Shown piece after piece: positions 8,952 to 17,916 of a stretch of DNA of 64,000 bases. The stretch lies in contig NZ_JAKNUT010000004.1 of the NCBI RefSeq assembly GCF_023155855.1, forward strand, positions 186,001 to 250,000, given 5' to 3'. Both the position numbers and the translations under genes were made by a program. The notes beneath the pieces were generated by a model that searched no databases, was not told where the DNA came from, and was given only the letters and a program-made list of their open reading frames with translations. This DNA comes from Microbacterium aoyamense. GTDB taxonomy: Bacteria; Actinomycetota; Actinomycetes; Actinomycetales; Microbacteriaceae. The first letter of the stretch is position 1, and each line of letters starts with the position of its first letter.

Positions 8952-10432
8952 TCGGCACGATCGTCGGTGCACGCGTCGCGGGCGCGGGGCGGGAACTGCT
9001 TCCCGATGACGGCCCCGTCGACGTCTTCCTCGACGATGGAGTGATCGCCGACATCGCACCGACGGGCGCACTGAAGTCCGCCGGCGACGTGCTCGACGCC
9101 GACGGCGCGTGGCTCATCCCCGGCCTGTGGGACCACCACGTCCACGTCGTGCAGTGGGCGCTCGTCGCGCAGCGCGAAGCGCTCGGGCATGCGACATCGG
9201 CGGCGCACGCGGCATCCATCATGGGATCCGCCCCCGTCCTCTCGGACGGACGACGCGTCGGCACGGGATTCCGTGACGCGCTCTGGCCCGACACCCCGAC
9301 GCTCGCCGTTCTCGACGAGGCGACGGGCGACGTCCCGACGTACCTCATCAACGCCGATGTGCACAGCGTCTGGCTCAACTCGGCCGCCCTCCGCCGCGAG
9401 GCGATGCCGATCGACGCGACCGGCGTCCTGCGCGAAGCGCCCGCGTTCGAGATCTCGCGCCGCCTCAATGCCGTCGATCCGGTCGAGGGCGATCGCCTGG
9501 TCGCCGCGATGGCTCGGGATGCCGCATCCCGCGGCGTCGTCGGTCTCATCGACCTCGACATGGCGTGGAACGAGGATGCCTGGACCCGGCGCCTGGGCGC
9601 CGGATTCGACACGCTCCAGGTCGAGTTCGGCATCTACCCCGAGTTCCTCGATCGAGCGATCGCCGAAGGCCTCAGCAGCGGCGACGTCGCGCGGGGCGCG
9701 GCATCCGACCTCGCGCGCGTCGGCTCGCTCAAGGTCATCACCGACGGCTCGCTCGGCACGCGGACGGCGGCGTGCTCGCACGCCTACCCCGGCGACCCGC
9801 ACAATCACGGACTGCTGACGGTCGACCCCGCGACGCTCACCGATCTCATGACGCGGGCGACCGGGGCGGGGCTCTCGTGCGCGATCCACGCGATCGGCGA
9901 CGTCGCCAACTCGCACGCGCTCGACGCGTTCGCCACGACCGGAGCGTGGGGCACGATCGAGCACGCGCAGCTCGTCGCGCACGCCGACATCCCGCGCTTC
10001 GCACGCCTCGGGATCGCCGCCAGCGTGCAGCCCGAGCACGCGATCGACGACCGCGACATGACCGACACGATCTGGGTGGGACAGACCGCGCTGCCGTACG
10101 CACTCCGCTCGTTCGCCGACACCGGCGCGAATCTTCGCTTCGGCTCCGATGCTCCCGTATCGCCGCTCGATCCGTGGGCGGCGATGGCGGCGGCGATCTA
10201 TCGCACCCGCGACGGTCGCGCACCCTGGCGCTTGGAGCAGGGCGTCGATGCGGCGACCGCGCTTGCGGCATCCACGCGCGGCGGCTCCACGGCCGGCGCG
10301 CGCATCGAGGTCGGCGCCGCCGCGGATCTCGCCCTGTGCGCCGAGAACCCCCTGACCGCGAGCGAGACCGGGCTCCGGGCGATGAGCGTGACGGCGACGC
10401 TGCTGGGTGGCAGGCTCACGCACGGGGGTTAG
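8948..10432 (+). CDS. Amidohydrolase family protein (YtcJ-like)
   Basis: A 494-residue metal-dependent hydrolase of the amidohydrolase superfamily. It has an N-terminal composite domain, then the PGLWDHHVHV metal site, LKVITDGSLGTRTA, the AIHAIGD metal His, EHAQLVAHADI, and the late GSDAPVSPLDPW motif holding the catalytic Asp. This order is typical of YtcJ-like predicted amidohydrolases with unknown natural substrate. The ATG at 8948 overlaps the preceding stop by ATGA, indicating translational coupling with the PaiB-like gene. It is the last gene of the rpiB-led run. Confidence 0.88.
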   Translation: MIGTIVGARVAGAGRELLPDDGPVDVFLDDGVIADIAPTGALKSAGDVLDADGAWLIPGLWDHHVHVVQWALVAQREALGHATSAAHAASIMGSAPVLSDGRRVGTGFRDALWPDTPTLAVLDEATGDVPTYLINADVHSVWLNSAALRREAMPIDATGVLREAPAFEISRRLNAVDPVEGDRLVAAMARDAASRGVVGLIDLDMAWNEDAWTRRLGAGFDTLQVEFGIYPEFLDRAIAEGLSSGDVARGAASDLARVGSLKVITDGSLGTRTAACSHAYPGDPHNHGLLTVDPATLTDLMTRATGAGLSCAIHAIGDVANSHALDAFATTGAWGTIEHAQLVAHADIPRFARLGIAASVQPEHAIDDRDMTDTIWVGQTALPYALRSFADTGANLRFGSDAPVSPLDPWAAMAAAIYRTRDGRAPWRLEQGVDAATALAASTRGGSTAGARIEVGAAADLALCAENPLTASETGLRAMSVTATLLGGRLTHGG

Positions 10433-10460
10433 CCCCCGTGCGAGTCCGGGAGGAGGTCGG

Positions 10461-11894
10461 ATGCCCGATTCCACGCCTGATCGCGAGGCTGGAGGCATGA
10501 GTTCGACGACCATGGTGCCCGGCACCGTCCCCACCGACATGACAGCCACCCCCGCCCGCGGCTTCTGGGCCTCGTACGGCGAGGCGTGGAGGCGCACGCC
10601 CGGGAGCGCGGTGTACCTGCTCGCGGTGTTCGTCCTCGCGATGGCGGCCGTCGGTGTGCTGGCGGGCCTGTTCTGGACCGGAGTGGGCCTCTTGATCCTC
10701 GTGGTCGGACTGCCGCTCATCGTGCTGACGCTGCTCATCGCACGCGGCTTCGGTGTGGCCGACCGCTTCCTGCTGCAGCTGACGGGTCTGCCCGCCGTCG
10801 AGGAGCCGACGTGGAACCGTGACGCACCCGACGCGACCGGATTCTGGGCGACGCTCACGCGCCCGATCCGCAACGCCCACTACTGGACCTCCCTCGTGCA
10901 CGGCATGATCGTGAACCCGATCGTGAGCACGATCACGTTCGCGCTCACCGTCACGTGGCTGAGCGTCGGCCTGGGCGGACTGACCTATTGGTTCTGGGGC
11001 CTCTTCCTGCCGCGCGCGAACGGCGACGCGTGGGGGCACTACGTCGCGGATGCGGTGCCGATCTTCGCGGGCTGGAACGGCTGGGCCGTCGAGGTCGTCC
11101 TCTATCTGATCGCCGGCGTTCTCTTCACGTTCACGATGCCGTGGGTGCTGGGCGGGCTCGCCCGCGCCCACCACGGGGTCGCCCGGGGGCTGCTCGGCCG
11201 CTGGCAGTCCGACGACCTCGCGGCCGAGGTGCGGGCCGAAGCAGCGGCGCGCGGCGCGGCCGTCCACGCGGAGGACGTCGCCCTCCGCCGCCTCGAGCGC
11301 GACATCCACGACGGTCCGCAGCAGCGCCTCGTGCGCCTGCAGATGGACCTCGCAGCGCTCGAGCGTCGTGCGGAGGCGGGCGACGGCGATGCGGCCGCCG
11401 AGCTCGCCCGCGAAGCGCGGGGCCACGCGAAGGCCGCACTCGACGAATTGCGCGCGCTCTCGAGCGGTGTCGCACCGCCGCTCCTGCAGGACCGTGGTCT
11501 GTCGGCCGCCCTGACGGCCCTCGCGGCCGGTGCGCCGCTCTCGGTGCATGTCGACGTCGACCCCGAGATCGACGCCGCGGCGAGCCCCGAGATCGCCCGC
11601 ACGGCGTACTTCACCGTCGCCGAGCTGATCACCAACGCGATCAAGCACTCCGGCGCGACGGCGGCGACGCTCAAGGCGTCCCTGCGTCCGGCCGAGGCCG
11701 GCACGATGGGGATGCTCGACATCTGGGTCGTCGACAATGGACGCGGGGGAGCGCGCTCAGCACCGGGCCACGGACTGGAGGGCCTCCGTGAGCGTGTCGC
11801 CGGCCTGCGGGGAACCCTAGTCGTCGACAGCCCGAGCGGCGGACCGAGCGCGCTCAGCATCCACATCCCGCTCCCTCAGGCCCCCGTATCCTGA
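10461..11894 (+). CDS. Sensor histidine kinase, NarL-type two-component system
   Basis: A 477-residue membrane sensor kinase. Residues 45-230 contain four to five hydrophobic helices, the layout seen in actinobacterial kinases with a putative-sensor domain. HisKA_3 follows, with the phospho-acceptor in RDIHDGPQQRL (His283) and a C-terminal ATPase domain (TVAELITNAIKHS, VVDNGRGGA, GHGLEGLRERV). The ATG at 10461 is preceded by GGAGGAGG at ideal distance; a later ATG at 10497 would also fit. The response regulator begins four bases after its stop. Such pairs often regulate cell-envelope or drug-export genes; the signal is unknown. Confidence 0.92.
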   Translation: MPDSTPDREAGGMSSTTMVPGTVPTDMTATPARGFWASYGEAWRRTPGSAVYLLAVFVLAMAAVGVLAGLFWTGVGLLILVVGLPLIVLTLLIARGFGVADRFLLQLTGLPAVEEPTWNRDAPDATGFWATLTRPIRNAHYWTSLVHGMIVNPIVSTITFALTVTWLSVGLGGLTYWFWGLFLPRANGDAWGHYVADAVPIFAGWNGWAVEVVLYLIAGVLFTFTMPWVLGGLARAHHGVARGLLGRWQSDDLAAEVRAEAAARGAAVHAEDVALRRLERDIHDGPQQRLVRLQMDLAALERRAEAGDGDAAAELAREARGHAKAALDELRALSSGVAPPLLQDRGLSAALTALAAGAPLSVHVDVDPEIDAAASPEIARTAYFTVAELITNAIKHSGATAATLKASLRPAEAGTMGMLDIWVVDNGRGGARSAPGHGLEGLRERVAGLRGTLVVDSPSGGPSALSIHIPLPQAPVS

Positions 11895-11898
11895 CGCC

Positions 11899-12555
11899 AT
11901 GACCGAAGCATCCGCTCTGCGAGTCGTCCTCGTCGAGGATTCCGTGCTGCTGCGCGAGGGGCTCGTGCGGCTCTTCGACGAGGCCGGCTACGTCACGGCA
12001 GGGGCGTTCGGCGATGCCGAGGACATCGTCGCGCGGGTGCGGGAGGCGGCGGCGGATGTCGCGATCCTGGACGTGCGGCTGCCGCCGGGGTTCCGCGACG
12101 AGGGCATCCGCGCCGCGCTCCGGCTGCGCTCGGCAATGCCGGACGTCGGCATCCTCGTCCTGAGCCAGTACGTCGAGGGCGTGTACGCCCGCGAGCTGCT
12201 CGCCGAGGGGCAAGGCGGCGTGGGCTACCTGCTGAAAGATCGTGTGACGTCGCTCGACGAGTTCACGGATGCCGTGCAGCGCGTGCACGAGGGCGGCACG
12301 GTGCTCGACCCGCTCGTCGTGCGCCAGCTCATCGCCGCACGACCCGACCCGGTCGCGGCGCTCACTCCGCGCGAGCGCGATGTGCTCGAGCTCATGGCCG
12401 AGGGGCGCAGCAACGGGACCATCGCGCAGCGCCTCTTCATCGGCGTGGGCGCCGTCGAGAAGAACGTGAGTGCGATCTTCCAGAAGCTCGGGCTCGAGGA
12501 GTCCGGCTCGGACCACCGTCGCGTCCTGGCGGTGCTCGCGTTCCTTCAGCGGTGA
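11899..12555 (+). CDS. LuxR-type (NarL/FixJ) response regulator
   Basis: A 218-residue response regulator. The receiver domain has the acidic pair in LVEDS, the phospho-accepting Asp58 in AILDVRLPP, and a conserved Lys in YLLKDRV. The C-terminal helix-turn-helix carries the LuxR pattern LTPRERDVLELMAEGRSNGTIAQRLF followed by VEKNVSAIFQKLGL. It is almost certainly phosphorylated by the kinase encoded immediately upstream and acts as a DNA-binding transcription factor. No target genes adjacent to the pair are obvious; the next gene is convergent. Confidence 0.94.
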   Translation: MTEASALRVVLVEDSVLLREGLVRLFDEAGYVTAGAFGDAEDIVARVREAAADVAILDVRLPPGFRDEGIRAALRLRSAMPDVGILVLSQYVEGVYARELLAEGQGGVGYLLKDRVTSLDEFTDAVQRVHEGGTVLDPLVVRQLIAARPDPVAALTPRERDVLELMAEGRSNGTIAQRLFIGVGAVEKNVSAIFQKLGLEESGSDHRRVLAVLAFLQR

Positions 12556-12570
12556 GACAGCCCTGGTCTC

Positions 12571-12648
12571 TCGGGGTTTGGGGCGGAATATGTGCTTTGG
12601 GGCGGGAGATCGCCCGCCCCGAAGCGCGTGAGCTGCCCCAAACCCCGA
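12571..12648. repeat. Nested inverted repeat between convergent genes
   Basis: A 78-bp symmetrical element. The outer arms are a perfect 14-bp match: TCGGGGTTTGGGGC (12571-12584) and its complement (12635-12648). The inner arms are 13 bp with one G-T type mismatch: GCTTTGGGGCGGG (12594-12606) and CCCGCCCCGAAGC (12613-12625), around a 6-nt loop. Each left arm shares TTTGGGGCGG, so the layout is forward-forward-reverse-reverse. It could be a bidirectional terminator for the response regulator and ClC genes, or a dispersed palindromic repeat. Confidence 0.8.
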
Positions 12649-13923
12649 TCAAGGGGAGGACGAGTCAGATATCGCCGGCGGCTTCACGGCGAGCTCCGGC
12701 GCCTTCGTCACGAGCAGCCAGACCGGCAGAACGATGACGCAGAGCAGCGGCAGGAGCGTGATGTCGCCGGTCATCGCGACCGCGACGAAGATCGCCATCC
12801 AGCCGTCCTTCGTCGCCTGCAGCACGATGCCCATCGCACCGCACGCGATCGCGAGGCCGATGGGCATGCCGGGGATGATCGACTGGAAGAAGAGCCCGAG
12901 TGCCACGCCGACGAACACGGCCGGGAAGATGCGGCCGCCCCGGAACCCCGCGCTCGCGGCGACGAGCAGCGCGACGATCTTGACGATCGTGAACAGGGCG
13001 AGCTGCCCCGTCGAATAGTCGCCGGGATTCGCGATGAGCTCTCCGGTCTGCTCGAGTCCCTTGAACAGCGTGATCTGCCCGCCGATGACGCCGAGGATGC
13101 CGAGCACGAGACCACCGAGCGTCGTGAACAGCACGGGGTGCCGCAGGGCGTGGAACCCGCGGTGGATGTAGGGGAAGACGAAGGCGGCGAGGATGCCGAG
13201 ACCGGCCGAGACGGCGGCGACGAGCAGTCCCGTGGCGAAGTCGGCGGGCGACGGGCCGCCGTACGCGGGCACGTCGAATGCGAGCGGGGGCGCCCCGAGC
13301 AGGTGCATCGTGAGGGCGCCGGCGCCCGCGGCCGCGACCGGGAGGAAGAGCTTGTCCCACAGCGACCCACCGCCGCGCACGGCGGCGACCGTGCCGGTCA
13401 GCACGAGTGCTGCGGCGACGGGCGTGCCGAACAGAGCCCCGATCGTCGCGGCCGAAGCGAGCAGGACGGCGATCTTTGTGGGCACGACCTTGACGAAGCG
13501 CGCGCAGAGCGCGACCGCGATCGCGCCGTTGATCGCGATGATCGGGTTCTCGGGCCCGAGGCTCACACCGCCGGCGAGGCTGATCAGGACCGCGAGCGCG
13601 ATGCTCGGCACTTCGCGAAGGCGCGGCGGCGGGGTGTCGAGCTCGGTCGTCGCCGAATCGGGCCCCGCGTGCCCCGGTACGAACTGCACGACGAGTCCGA
13701 CCGCGAGGCCGGTCGCCGTGAGGACGCCGATCGTGAGCCACGGGCTGTCGGGCGCGATGCCGACGGCATCCGGCAGGCCGTGCCACAGCACTTGCTCGAG
13801 CAGGTCGGCCAACTGCTCGAGGCTCCACAGCAGGAGCGCCGACACGACGCCGATGACGATCGCCGGGACTGCGAGCAGTACGAGGCTCCGGATGCTGGGG
13901 GCAGGGGCCACGTCGTCGGTCAC
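12649..13923 (-). CDS. ClC-family chloride channel or antiporter-like ion channel protein
   Basis: A 424-residue integral membrane protein with 10-12 hydrophobic segments. ClC-like signatures include VSLGPENPI (the GxEGP-type filter loop, with Pro-Glu-Asn order as in YfeO-like ion channel proteins) and ASAGFRGGRIFPAVFVG (the GKxxxGxxP-type loop), followed by IACGAMGIVLQATKDG. It is predicted to move chloride or another halide across the membrane. Transport mode (channel or proton antiport) cannot be decided here. Its stop codon overlaps the edge of the nested hairpin at 12571-12648. The stop of dps lies 72 bases upstream on the same strand, with a terminator between. Confidence 0.85.
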   Translation of the reverse strand: MTDDVAPAPSIRSLVLLAVPAIVIGVVSALLLWSLEQLADLLEQVLWHGLPDAVGIAPDSPWLTIGVLTATGLAVGLVVQFVPGHAGPDSATTELDTPPPRLREVPSIALAVLISLAGGVSLGPENPIIAINGAIAVALCARFVKVVPTKIAVLLASAATIGALFGTPVAAALVLTGTVAAVRGGGSLWDKLFLPVAAAGAGALTMHLLGAPPLAFDVPAYGGPSPADFATGLLVAAVSAGLGILAAFVFPYIHRGFHALRHPVLFTTLGGLVLGILGVIGGQITLFKGLEQTGELIANPGDYSTGQLALFTIVKIVALLVAASAGFRGGRIFPAVFVGVALGLFFQSIIPGMPIGLAIACGAMGIVLQATKDGWMAIFVAVAMTGDITLLPLLCVIVLPVWLLVTKAPELAVKPPAISDSSSP

Positions 13924-13949
13924 GCACTCACCCTAGGGCTGATGCGCGA

Positions 13950-13981
13950 GCGGGGTCGAGGCCCGAAGGCCCCGACCCCGC
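13950..13981. terminator. Terminator downstream of dps
   Basis: Fourteen-bp arms (13950-13963 and 13968-13981) with one mismatch and a CGAA tetraloop. The hairpin lies 14 bases past the dps stop on the reverse strand and separates dps from the ClC-type gene. Confidence 0.8.
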
Positions 13982-13995
13982 CCGTCGGTGTTCGC

Positions 13996-14481
13996 TTACT
14001 CCGCGAGGTGCGCGAAGAGGAACCAGCGGTCCTTCTCGAGGCCGGCCTTGATCGCGATCGCGACATCCTGGCTCGTGAGGTCGACCTCGTCGAGGCCGTC
14101 GATCGCGGCCTGCGTGTCGGCGATGACGGCGTCCATGTCGGCGATCACGTCGCGGATCAGGGTCTCCCACTGCGTGAAGCCGGCGGGGACGGCCGTCGCC
14201 TGGGTCTTGGCCGCGACGGTCGCGACGCGCGCGTCGACCGGGAGACCGAGAGCGACGATGCGCTCCGCGGCGAGGTCTGCGCTGGCCTGAGCGTTCGACA
14301 CCAGCGTGTCGAGCAGCTCGTGGATCGCGATGAAGTTCGAGCCGCGCACATTCCAGTGGGCCTGCTTGCCGTTCACGGCGAGGGCCTGGAGGCCGAGCAC
14401 CAGCGGCGTGAGGAACTGGGCGGTGCCGGCGGCCATCGTGGGGTCTGCGGCGGTTGCGGGAATCGTGTTGGTCTTCGTCAT
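13996..14481 (-). CDS. dps: Dps-family ferritin-like DNA protection protein
   Basis: A 161-residue Dps protein that stores iron, detoxifies peroxide and coats DNA in stress. The dinuclear iron site residues are recognisable: AVNGKQAHWNVRGSNFIAIHELLDTL supplies the His and acidic ligands from one subunit, and ASADLAAERIVALG from the other. The ATG at 14481 was preferred because CCTCC on the forward strand (GGAGG in the mRNA) lies eight bases upstream; an ATG 15 bases earlier lacks this spacing. A strong terminator follows. The upstream gap toward the divergent acyltransferase is about 160 bp. Confidence 0.93.
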   Translation of the reverse strand: MTKTNTIPATAADPTMAAGTAQFLTPLVLGLQALAVNGKQAHWNVRGSNFIAIHELLDTLVSNAQASADLAAERIVALGLPVDARVATVAAKTQATAVPAGFTQWETLIRDVIADMDAVIADTQAAIDGLDEVDLTSQDVAIAIKAGLEKDRWFLFAHLAE

Positions 14482-14644
14482 GTCTGTCGCCTCCATCGTC
14501 GGGCGGAGTCCGTTCGCTCGAACGGGGCCCTTGTGGTCTCAACGCTACTCAGCCACGGACATTCCGCAAGCAAGCGAAGGCTGGGCTAAACGCCCGACGG
14601 TGGGGCGGTTCGGGATGCCGGAAACGAGCAGGTAGCGTCGAGGC

Positions 14645-16789
14645 GTGCCCTCCGCAGACCACGACCTCGGCCCGCAGGATCTCGGCGATCCCGCTCGGCT
14701 CCGCCGGCGCGAACCGCGCGACCGTTCGCCCGAGCACGCAGAGCCGTCGCGGTTCCTGCCGCACGTGCAGGGACTCCGCGCGATCGCGGTGATCTTCGTC
14801 GTGCTCTACCACTTCTGGCCCGCGCGCCTGCCGGGCGGCTACGTCGGCGTCGACATCTTCTTCGTCATCTCGGGGTTCCTCATCACGGGCCATCTGATGC
14901 GCGAACTGACGGCGACGGGCACGGTGCGGCTCGGCCAGTTCTGGGCGCGGCGCGCGCGCCGCCTGCTGCCGGCATCCCTCCTCGTCCTTCTCGTCTGCGC
15001 ACTCGTCGCGATGTCGCCGTACCTCACCCCGACGTCGGCGCTGCCGAACGAGGTGCGCGAGATCATCGCATCCACGTTCTACGTCGAGAACTGGTTCCTG
15101 GCACTGAACTCGGCCGACTACCTGAACCACTCGGGCGACCCGACGACCGTTCAGCACTACTGGTCTCTGTCGCTCGAGGAGCAGTTCTACGTCATCTGGC
15201 CGCTCATCATGCTGCTCGCGGCATGGATCGGCGTGAAGTACTTCCGCGGCGCCCGCCGCAGGGCGGTGCTCATCGCCCTGGGCGTCGTGACCGTGGCATC
15301 CTTCGTCTTCTGCGTCGCCTTCACGATCACGAACCCGGCGCCCGCCTACTTCGTGACGTTCGCGCGCATGTGGCAGTTCGGCGTCGGTGCGATGATCGCC
15401 CTGATCCCGCTCCTGCAGGTGCGCAACGCCATCGTGAGCTTCTTCCTCGGGTGGGGCGGCGTGCTGGTGCTGCTCTTCGTCGCGTTCCGCTTCGACGGCC
15501 AGACGCCGTTCCCGGGGTACATGGCGGCGCTCCCGACGTTCGGTGCGGCGGCGATCATCGCGGCGTCGAACACGGAGCGCTGGTGGTACCCGACGCGGAT
15601 CCTGGCGCTGCGGCCCGCGCAGTTCGTCGGCGACATCTCGTACTCGCTCTATCTGTGGCATTGGCCGCTCATCATCATCGCGCCGTCCGTCCCGTTCTGG
15701 GGGCTGACGATCTATCACCGCGTCGCGCTGCTCGTGCTGTGCTTCGTGCTCGCGTGGCTCACGAAGCGGTTCGTCGAGGATCCTGTCCGGTCGTGGAAGG
15801 TGCTCACCTCGCGGCCCGCGCGCGTGACGCTGTGGTCATCGCTCGCCGCGATGCTCGTCGTCGCGGGCGCCGCCGGCACGGCGTGGGCCGTCAACGCCTC
15901 CACCTACAACGAGGGTGTGCGCGCCCTGCAGGAGCTGCGCGAGAGCCCGCCCGAGTGCTTCGGCGCAGCCGTCGTGCTCGACGATGCGTGCGCGGGGACC
16001 GACTTCGGCGACACGATCCTTCCGGCGCCGGGATTCGCCGGCGTCGATCGGCCCGAGGCGGCGCAGTGCTTCGTGCAGCTCAACGATGCGCGGCCGGTCT
16101 CGTGCGAGTTCGGTTCGGAGGAGCCGGATGCTCCGCGCGTCGCGCTCATCGGCGACAGTCACGCCTATCAGCTGCTGTCGACGTTCCAGTCGCTCGCCGA
16201 GGAGAACGGATGGCACCTCACGACCTGGTTCAAGGGCGCCTGCCCGTGGAACACGACGCCGCTGTCGACCCCCGGTGCGTTCGGCGAGGCGTGCACCCAG
16301 TGGCGTGATGGCGTGCGTGCGCAGCTCGCGGACGCGGATCTGGATGCCGTCTTCACGGCCGCCATCGCGACGACGCCGTACTCCTCGGTCGGCTACGACT
16401 CGTCCTACGACGCGGCGGTCGCCGGGTACCAGGCCGCGTGGTCCGAGGTCCTCGACCGCGACATTCCCGTCATCACGGTCGTCGACAACCCCGTCTGGGA
16501 GACCGATCCGAACAAGTGCCTCAGGACGAGGGATGCGTCGGCCTGCGACGGACCTCGGTCGGAGCTGCTCGTGACGGACGATCCGCTGCGGGCCGCGGCA
16601 TCCGGAATCGAGGGCGTGACGCTCCTCGACTTCACCGACGTCTTCTGCGGCGAAGAGGTCTGCTCGCCCGTCGTCGGCGGCGCGAACATCTACCGCGATC
16701 AGGACCACCTCACGGTGACCTTCGCGGACACCCTCGCTCCCTGGTACGCCGAAGCCATCGAGGCCGCTCTCGATAGAGTTTCGCCATGA
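14645..16789 (+). CDS. Acyltransferase-3 / SGNH-hydrolase fusion (OafA/OatA-like)
   Basis: A 714-residue membrane O-acetyltransferase of the type that modifies cell-wall or surface polysaccharides. The N-terminal acyltransferase-3 domain has PHVQGLRAIAVIFVVLYHF, then GGYVGVDIFFVISGFLITGHL and the RRARRLLPA loop, with about ten helices up to residue 420. The extracytoplasmic SGNH domain follows, with GDSH at 503-506 and the catalytic DQDH at 685-688. The GTG at 14645 is the only upstream start that keeps the first motif. Its stop overlaps the next gene by ATGA. The acceptor polymer is unknown. Confidence 0.9.
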   Translation: MPSADHDLGPQDLGDPARLRRREPRDRSPEHAEPSRFLPHVQGLRAIAVIFVVLYHFWPARLPGGYVGVDIFFVISGFLITGHLMRELTATGTVRLGQFWARRARRLLPASLLVLLVCALVAMSPYLTPTSALPNEVREIIASTFYVENWFLALNSADYLNHSGDPTTVQHYWSLSLEEQFYVIWPLIMLLAAWIGVKYFRGARRRAVLIALGVVTVASFVFCVAFTITNPAPAYFVTFARMWQFGVGAMIALIPLLQVRNAIVSFFLGWGGVLVLLFVAFRFDGQTPFPGYMAALPTFGAAAIIAASNTERWWYPTRILALRPAQFVGDISYSLYLWHWPLIIIAPSVPFWGLTIYHRVALLVLCFVLAWLTKRFVEDPVRSWKVLTSRPARVTLWSSLAAMLVVAGAAGTAWAVNASTYNEGVRALQELRESPPECFGAAVVLDDACAGTDFGDTILPAPGFAGVDRPEAAQCFVQLNDARPVSCEFGSEEPDAPRVALIGDSHAYQLLSTFQSLAEENGWHLTTWFKGACPWNTTPLSTPGAFGEACTQWRDGVRAQLADADLDAVFTAAIATTPYSSVGYDSSYDAAVAGYQAAWSEVLDRDIPVITVVDNPVWETDPNKCLRTRDASACDGPRSELLVTDDPLRAAASGIEGVTLLDFTDVFCGEEVCSPVVGGANIYRDQDHLTVTFADTLAPWYAEAIEAALDRVSP

Positions 16790-17322
16790 CGATTGCCGAT
16801 GGCGCCAGCATCCTGTCCGTGAGCGGTCTCTCGCCCGTCCTGCACGCGTCGTCGTTCGTCGCCGACGGCGCGCGAGTGATCGGCGCCGTCACTCTCGGGG
16901 AGCAGGCGAGCGTCTGGTACAACGCGGTGCTGCGCGCCGATGGCGACACGATCACGATCGGTGCGCGCAGCAATCTGCAGGACAACGTCTCGGTCCACGT
17001 CGACCGGGGATCGCCGGTCCTGCTGGGAACCGACGTCTCGGTCGGGCACAACGCCGTCGTGCACGGCTGCACGATCGGCGATGGCGCGCTCATCGGCATG
17101 GGCGCCGTGGTGCTCAATCGCGCCGTCATCGGCGCGGGATGTCTCGTCGCTGCCGGCGCTGTCGTGCTCGAGGACACCGTGGTGCCGCCCGGATCCCTCG
17201 TGGCGGGCGTTCCCGCGAAGGTCCGTCGCGAACTCACTCCGGAAGAGAAGGACGGTCTGGTGCGCAACGCCGCCGCCTATCTCGCCCACACCGCGCAGCA
17301 CGAGGACGCCGTCGAGGTCTGA
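16786..17322 (+). CDS. Gamma-class carbonic anhydrase family protein
   Basis: A 178-residue left-handed beta-helix protein built of hexapeptide repeats (VIGAVTLGEQASVWYNAVLRADGD and following turns). Histidines expected for zinc are seen in NVSVHVD and VGHNAVVHGC. Family members are gamma carbonic anhydrases or close relatives (YrdA/PaaY-like), so hydration of CO2 is possible but not certain. It is translationally coupled to the acyltransferase gene by an ATGA overlap. The C-terminal helical tail (TPEEKDGLVRNAAAYLAH) is typical. Confidence 0.88.
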   Translation: MTIADGASILSVSGLSPVLHASSFVADGARVIGAVTLGEQASVWYNAVLRADGDTITIGARSNLQDNVSVHVDRGSPVLLGTDVSVGHNAVVHGCTIGDGALIGMGAVVLNRAVIGAGCLVAAGAVVLEDTVVPPGSLVAGVPAKVRRELTPEEKDGLVRNAAAYLAHTAQHEDAVEV

Positions 17323-17450
17323 CGACCGCCTTCGGGTGTGCACATCGGCGGGACTCTTCGACGACACGCCGCTGGTCGACGCGGTCTGCCCGCGCGTCGT
17401 GGATGATCCCCGCCGTTGTGCACGCGCGACACGGCTGCTTGCATGGGGTG

Positions 17451-17564
17451 ATGGATGCCGTCGGCTGGATCTTCGCCCTCTCGATGGGCGGACTTGTCGC
17501 GATCGTCACGTGGATGACCTTCCGCTGGATGCGCTCACGTGACGCGAAACCGGATGAGGAATGA
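17451..17564 (+). CDS. Small single-span membrane protein, 37 aa
   Basis: A 37-residue ORF: a short leader MDAVGW, one hydrophobic helix (IFALSMGGLVAIVTW), then a basic patch and an acidic end (MRSRDAKPDEE). This is a plausible single-span membrane peptide with the C-terminus inside. A weak GGGGTG precedes the ATG. Its stop overlaps or abuts the start of the next gene, suggesting coupling. No family is recognised. The 128 bp before it contain no other gene. Confidence 0.5.
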   Translation: MDAVGWIFALSMGGLVAIVTWMTFRWMRSRDAKPDEE

Positions 17565-17565
17565 C

Positions 17566-17916
17566 GTGAGCCTGATCGAATCGCTCGCGCCGAACGAGGT
17601 CTTCGTCTTCGGCTCCAACAGCGGCGGCGCGCACGGCGGGGGAGCGGCGCGCTTCGCCTACGACCGCTTCGGTGCCGTGTGGGGGCAGTCCGAGGGCCTG
17701 CAGGGGCAGTCCTACGGCATCGACACGATGTCCGGGCTCGGCGTCCTCGAAGACCAGGCGCGACGGTTCATCGCGTTCGCCGCGGAGCATCCCGAAATGC
17801 GGTTCCTCGTGACCGAGGTGGGATGCGGCATCGCGGGTTATGCGCCCGACGACGTCAAGGGCTTCTTCGCGGGAGCGGGCGAGAACGTCGTGCTTCCGGC
17901 ATCCTTCGTCGCCTGA
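17566..17916 (+). CDS. Conserved hypothetical protein (A1S_2505-like)
   Basis: A protein of about 116 residues with the pattern NEVFVFGSNSGGAHGGGAA, then FGAVWGQSEGLQGQSYGIDT, then RFLVTEVGCGIAGYAPDDV. This resembles the small A1S_2505-type family of unknown function, whose glycine-rich strands recall macro-domain proteins that bind nucleotides; that relation is an inference. The GTG at 17566 is preceded by GAGGA; an ATG at 17554 in the same frame overlaps the small membrane ORF and is the main alternative. It is convergent with the alpha/beta hydrolase gene, whose stop abuts its own. Confidence 0.72.
   Translation: MSLIESLAPNEVFVFGSNSGGAHGGGAARFAYDRFGAVWGQSEGLQGQSYGIDTMSGLGVLEDQARRFIAFAAEHPEMRFLVTEVGCGIAGYAPDDVKGFFAGAGENVVLPASFVA

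Noticed and set aside
12665..13927. 420-aa alternative frame over the ClC-type gene
   Set aside because: It has an Arg/His-rich composition and no hydrophobic helices, while the neighbouring frame encodes a clear ClC-like membrane protein.
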